DNA of 64,000 nucleotides, taken from assembly GCA_947462335.1 (NCBI GenBank), contig OX381709.1:67572609-67636608 (forward strand), written 5' to 3'. The position numbers and the translations under genes are program-made. Positions 61,415 through 64,000 of this stretch are shown piece by piece. Numbering within the stretch: position 1 is the stretch's first letter; the number at the start of each line of letters is the position of its first letter. The stretch is from Harmothoe impar. Its lineage: Eukaryota; Annelida; Polychaeta; Phyllodocida; Polynoidae. The notes below the pieces were generated by a model. It was not told the DNA's origin, did no database searches, and worked only from the letters and a program-made list of their open reading frames with translations.

Positions 61415-64000
61415 ATCTATCCAGTCCATGGTAAAGTGTCTAGGTCTGCCCGATAGGTTCAATAAGTGGACGAGAAAAGTGCTCCGTGTTCATGGCTGAA
61501 TTACCCGTGTAATGTGGTCGTCGTTTTGACCCACCTTACAACATTTGAATCTCCATTAGATGATGCAAACCCTTCAGGCAAAATGCAAACTTAACTCTTT
61601 CTGTACTCAGTTCCCTTTTTCATGTAGTGGTTCGTAATAACTGCTAGTTAGGTGGCCATAAACAGAGATTAACGCCTAAATGCAATACGAATTGTAAGTT
61701 TATAAAAATATTAAATAAGAATGCATCAACTATAATCACCAGGAGACATAGTGTTTCGGGCATGCAGGTTAGATTGAAATCAACTCTAAAGATTATAGCG
61801 CTTAAATATGTTACCACCAGCAAAAGCCCATCCCTGACTGTATGCAGTAATCTCTACCTCAAATTATAAGTTGTGAGGGTGGCTTATTTAGGGGTACTTA
61901 TTCCCCAACTGGTGATGTGTTTTTGAGTAAAATGGCCGAAATCAGAGACAATTGGGTATAATTTGAGGCACGCTCTGTGAATACGTAAGGCTAGTAACGT
62001 TAGAGGGATGGGAGGGAGGGGTGCTTATGTCTTAGCTGCAGTTCCGGGTTGCTAGTTGTATTACATATCAAACAGGTCAAAATTTAAACCTGAAAAACAT
62101 GGCAATAAAGCAATGAGGTTTATCTCATAAAGAAAAAAAAAGGTTCATAGTTGGGAAGATTCGCAGACAATCTTACTACGATATGAACGAATCACGTGTC
62201 AATAAGTTGTTTTATATCGTTGGATTGCTTGTAAATCAAACAGTATATAAGATAAAGTAAAGCGATGTGGTTTTGAGTTTTATTTGCTGAAATATCAACA
62301 TAAAACTCGCACTCGATAACTGTACATCGCAAGGGGCCACTCCCCAGCTTTGGTTGCCGTGTGTGAGCAGGGGAAGTGTATGTTTAAGGACGCGCCTGAT
62401 CCAGGATTTCGAATGGGAGGAATATCTTCCTTCACAAACTTTTGATAAAATCCTACATTTAAGAAAACGTAAATTTCCCCCACATTCCCTCTATATCGGC
62501 CGTTACGAGAGAATTTTTAGACAGCCATTATAAATATTGCTGATAACAGTTGAACAGCCAGCAAAACATAATGGGATTCCAGATATTTTTAGCTTTCAAC
62601 TTTTTACCTAGTTTCCCTAACTTTTTCCGTGATAAGAGTGTGATTTATGGTTATAATTATTGTCGAAAAGATTGCCTGTTGACATCATGGGAGGGGCTGA
62701 CATCAACTTTATATATATAGTCGACACTGTTGTATATAGGGATAATATAGGCATTCCAATTAGATCCGCCCTCCCCCTAGAAACAAACATTCCTCATGAG
62801 TCGCCACCATCAAAAGTAAACTAATTTTTGGTCAGTATTCAAGGCTTAGAATGAGCGCTTAGTCCTGTTATGTAGGCTATTCGTCTGGTCAGAAATAGCC
62901 TACTTAGTGGTAGTCTTTGATCTGAAATACCACGGCTAGGATCGAATCTAAATGTGAACAGATCATTGTCTGGAAAGAACCTAAGCCATTAATTGTTCAG
63001 GGACTTTAGCGGAAGGTCTACAGATCTGAGATCTCTTTTGAGATCCATTAAATGGACGCAATTGCTATAAGTCTAAATAAATTGCTATGTACAAAATAAA
63101 ATATTAGGAATTCAATGATCACCCAGCCAACAGCTGCAACAAAGCTGATTTGAAATGGTTTGAACACAAAAATAAATGAAGAGGGATAACACGTACATCA
63201 ATGCTATAGACTGGCCATTGACGAGTTCTGGTTTTAGACAATCAGTTAAGTTCAAAAATCCGATATTAAATGTGGCTTATCAGTATACACTTAAGAAATT
63301 AATATGTTTAAATTAGAAGGTTTGTATAAAATGCGCATATTAAAGATCTACATGTACATCTACTTGGTTTGACACCTTCTACCATAGGATGGCCAGTGTT
63401 AGCCCCGTACAGTATGGGCAGTTACCAGGCGTATTAAAGGCGGTTCTCAGCCAGATGACTGTACCACTATCAGGTGAGATAGATCCAGATCACCAAAGGT
63501 AGCTGGGTACAGGAGGGATCGTGCAGTGCACGCTGCACTAGGCGACACGCGTCCTGCATATCCCGTCCTAACCCCCGCACACATACACTACCAGCACCCC
63601 CCCCCCCCCCCGCTACCACACACACATACCTATAGTCCCAACTGGCAAGAAATAAATACTTTACAGGGAAAGTTCTGCTTCCGCAAAGTGTTGAGACGTT
63701 TGTCCAGGATATTTGTCATAAAGTGCGATATTATGCGCAGTTTCAGGAGCAGGCCCAGGCATTTTAAAAGGGGAGGGATCCAGTAAAATTAAAATAAAAG
63801 TACAACATGTAACAAATACGTGTTGCTCCGTTGGGCAGCAGCAAATCACAATATCATAAAAAGAAACATCTAAATATTTCCCCCAGAAGGGGTTAGGGGC
63901 ATTGGAGGCCTTCGCTGTGATTTTCCTAGATTGCAGAAAATCCACAAGACAAGATTGTACAAGATTCCCCAATAATTTAGCAAATGCAGGAAGTCCATGC
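61415..64000. other. No feature recognised
   Basis: AT-rich DNA with one C run near 63,598. Short ORFs show no domain. No mannosidase 3' exon was found up to the window edge. Confidence 0.45.

Noticed and set aside
63526..63972. Short ORFs at the right edge as the missing mannosidase exon
   Set aside because: No similarity to the family C-terminus and no fitting phase-1 acceptor.

Overview
The window is metazoan nuclear DNA, most likely from a marine invertebrate. A mollusc or another lophotrochozoan is my best guess, but nothing here proves it. The reasons are short GT-AG exons in long repeat-stuffed introns, two DIRS/Ngaro-type tyrosine-recombinase retrotransposons, SINEs ending in ATCA repeats, MITEs, many minisatellites and long G/C homopolymers. 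There is no bacterial-style gene organisation.

Layout. 1-8.5 kb: tandem arrays (40-, 41-, 47-, 59- and 179-bp units) that abut, invert and recombine with each other. 8.9-9.6 kb: one isolated minus-strand ORF with an SGNH-hydrolase-like pattern. 9.7-15.7 kb: more arrays, including a 3.9-kb block of 40-bp units with a 1555-bp higher-order repeat. 15.7-19.3 kb: a MITE, a SINE, a 12-bp minisatellite and tRNA-like sequences. 19.3-23.0 kb: a compound repeat of 16-bp units interrupted by another MITE; an inverted relative lies at 36.9-39.1 kb. 23.1-24.0 kb: a 236-bp duplication and G/C homopolymers.

24.06-53.3 kb: one gene, lysosomal alpha-mannosidase (glycoside hydrolase family 38, MAN2B1-like), on the + strand. 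I resolve 25 constitutive exon positions with compatible phases (992 codons). The promoter carries CLEAR-like E-boxes, and exon position 6 has two tandem 95-bp versions that look mutually exclusive. The last short coding exon was not found and probably lies beyond the window. Intron 1 contains a complete split-direct-repeat retrotransposon (25,241-31,425) and intron 22 a second one of a different family (45,123-49,994). Both lie antisense to the gene and have identical or nearly identical terminal repeats, so both are recent, yet both show reading-frame breaks in pol and/or the recombinase. In the second, gag and pol share one frame and are separated by a single UAG.

53.3-64 kb: probably the last intron, with three related TTAA-flanked MITEs, an inverted-repeat element and otherwise unremarkable AT-rich sequence.

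The only host function supported is lysosomal breakdown of N-glycans. Everything else is mobile or tandemly repeated DNA that has shaped the locus.
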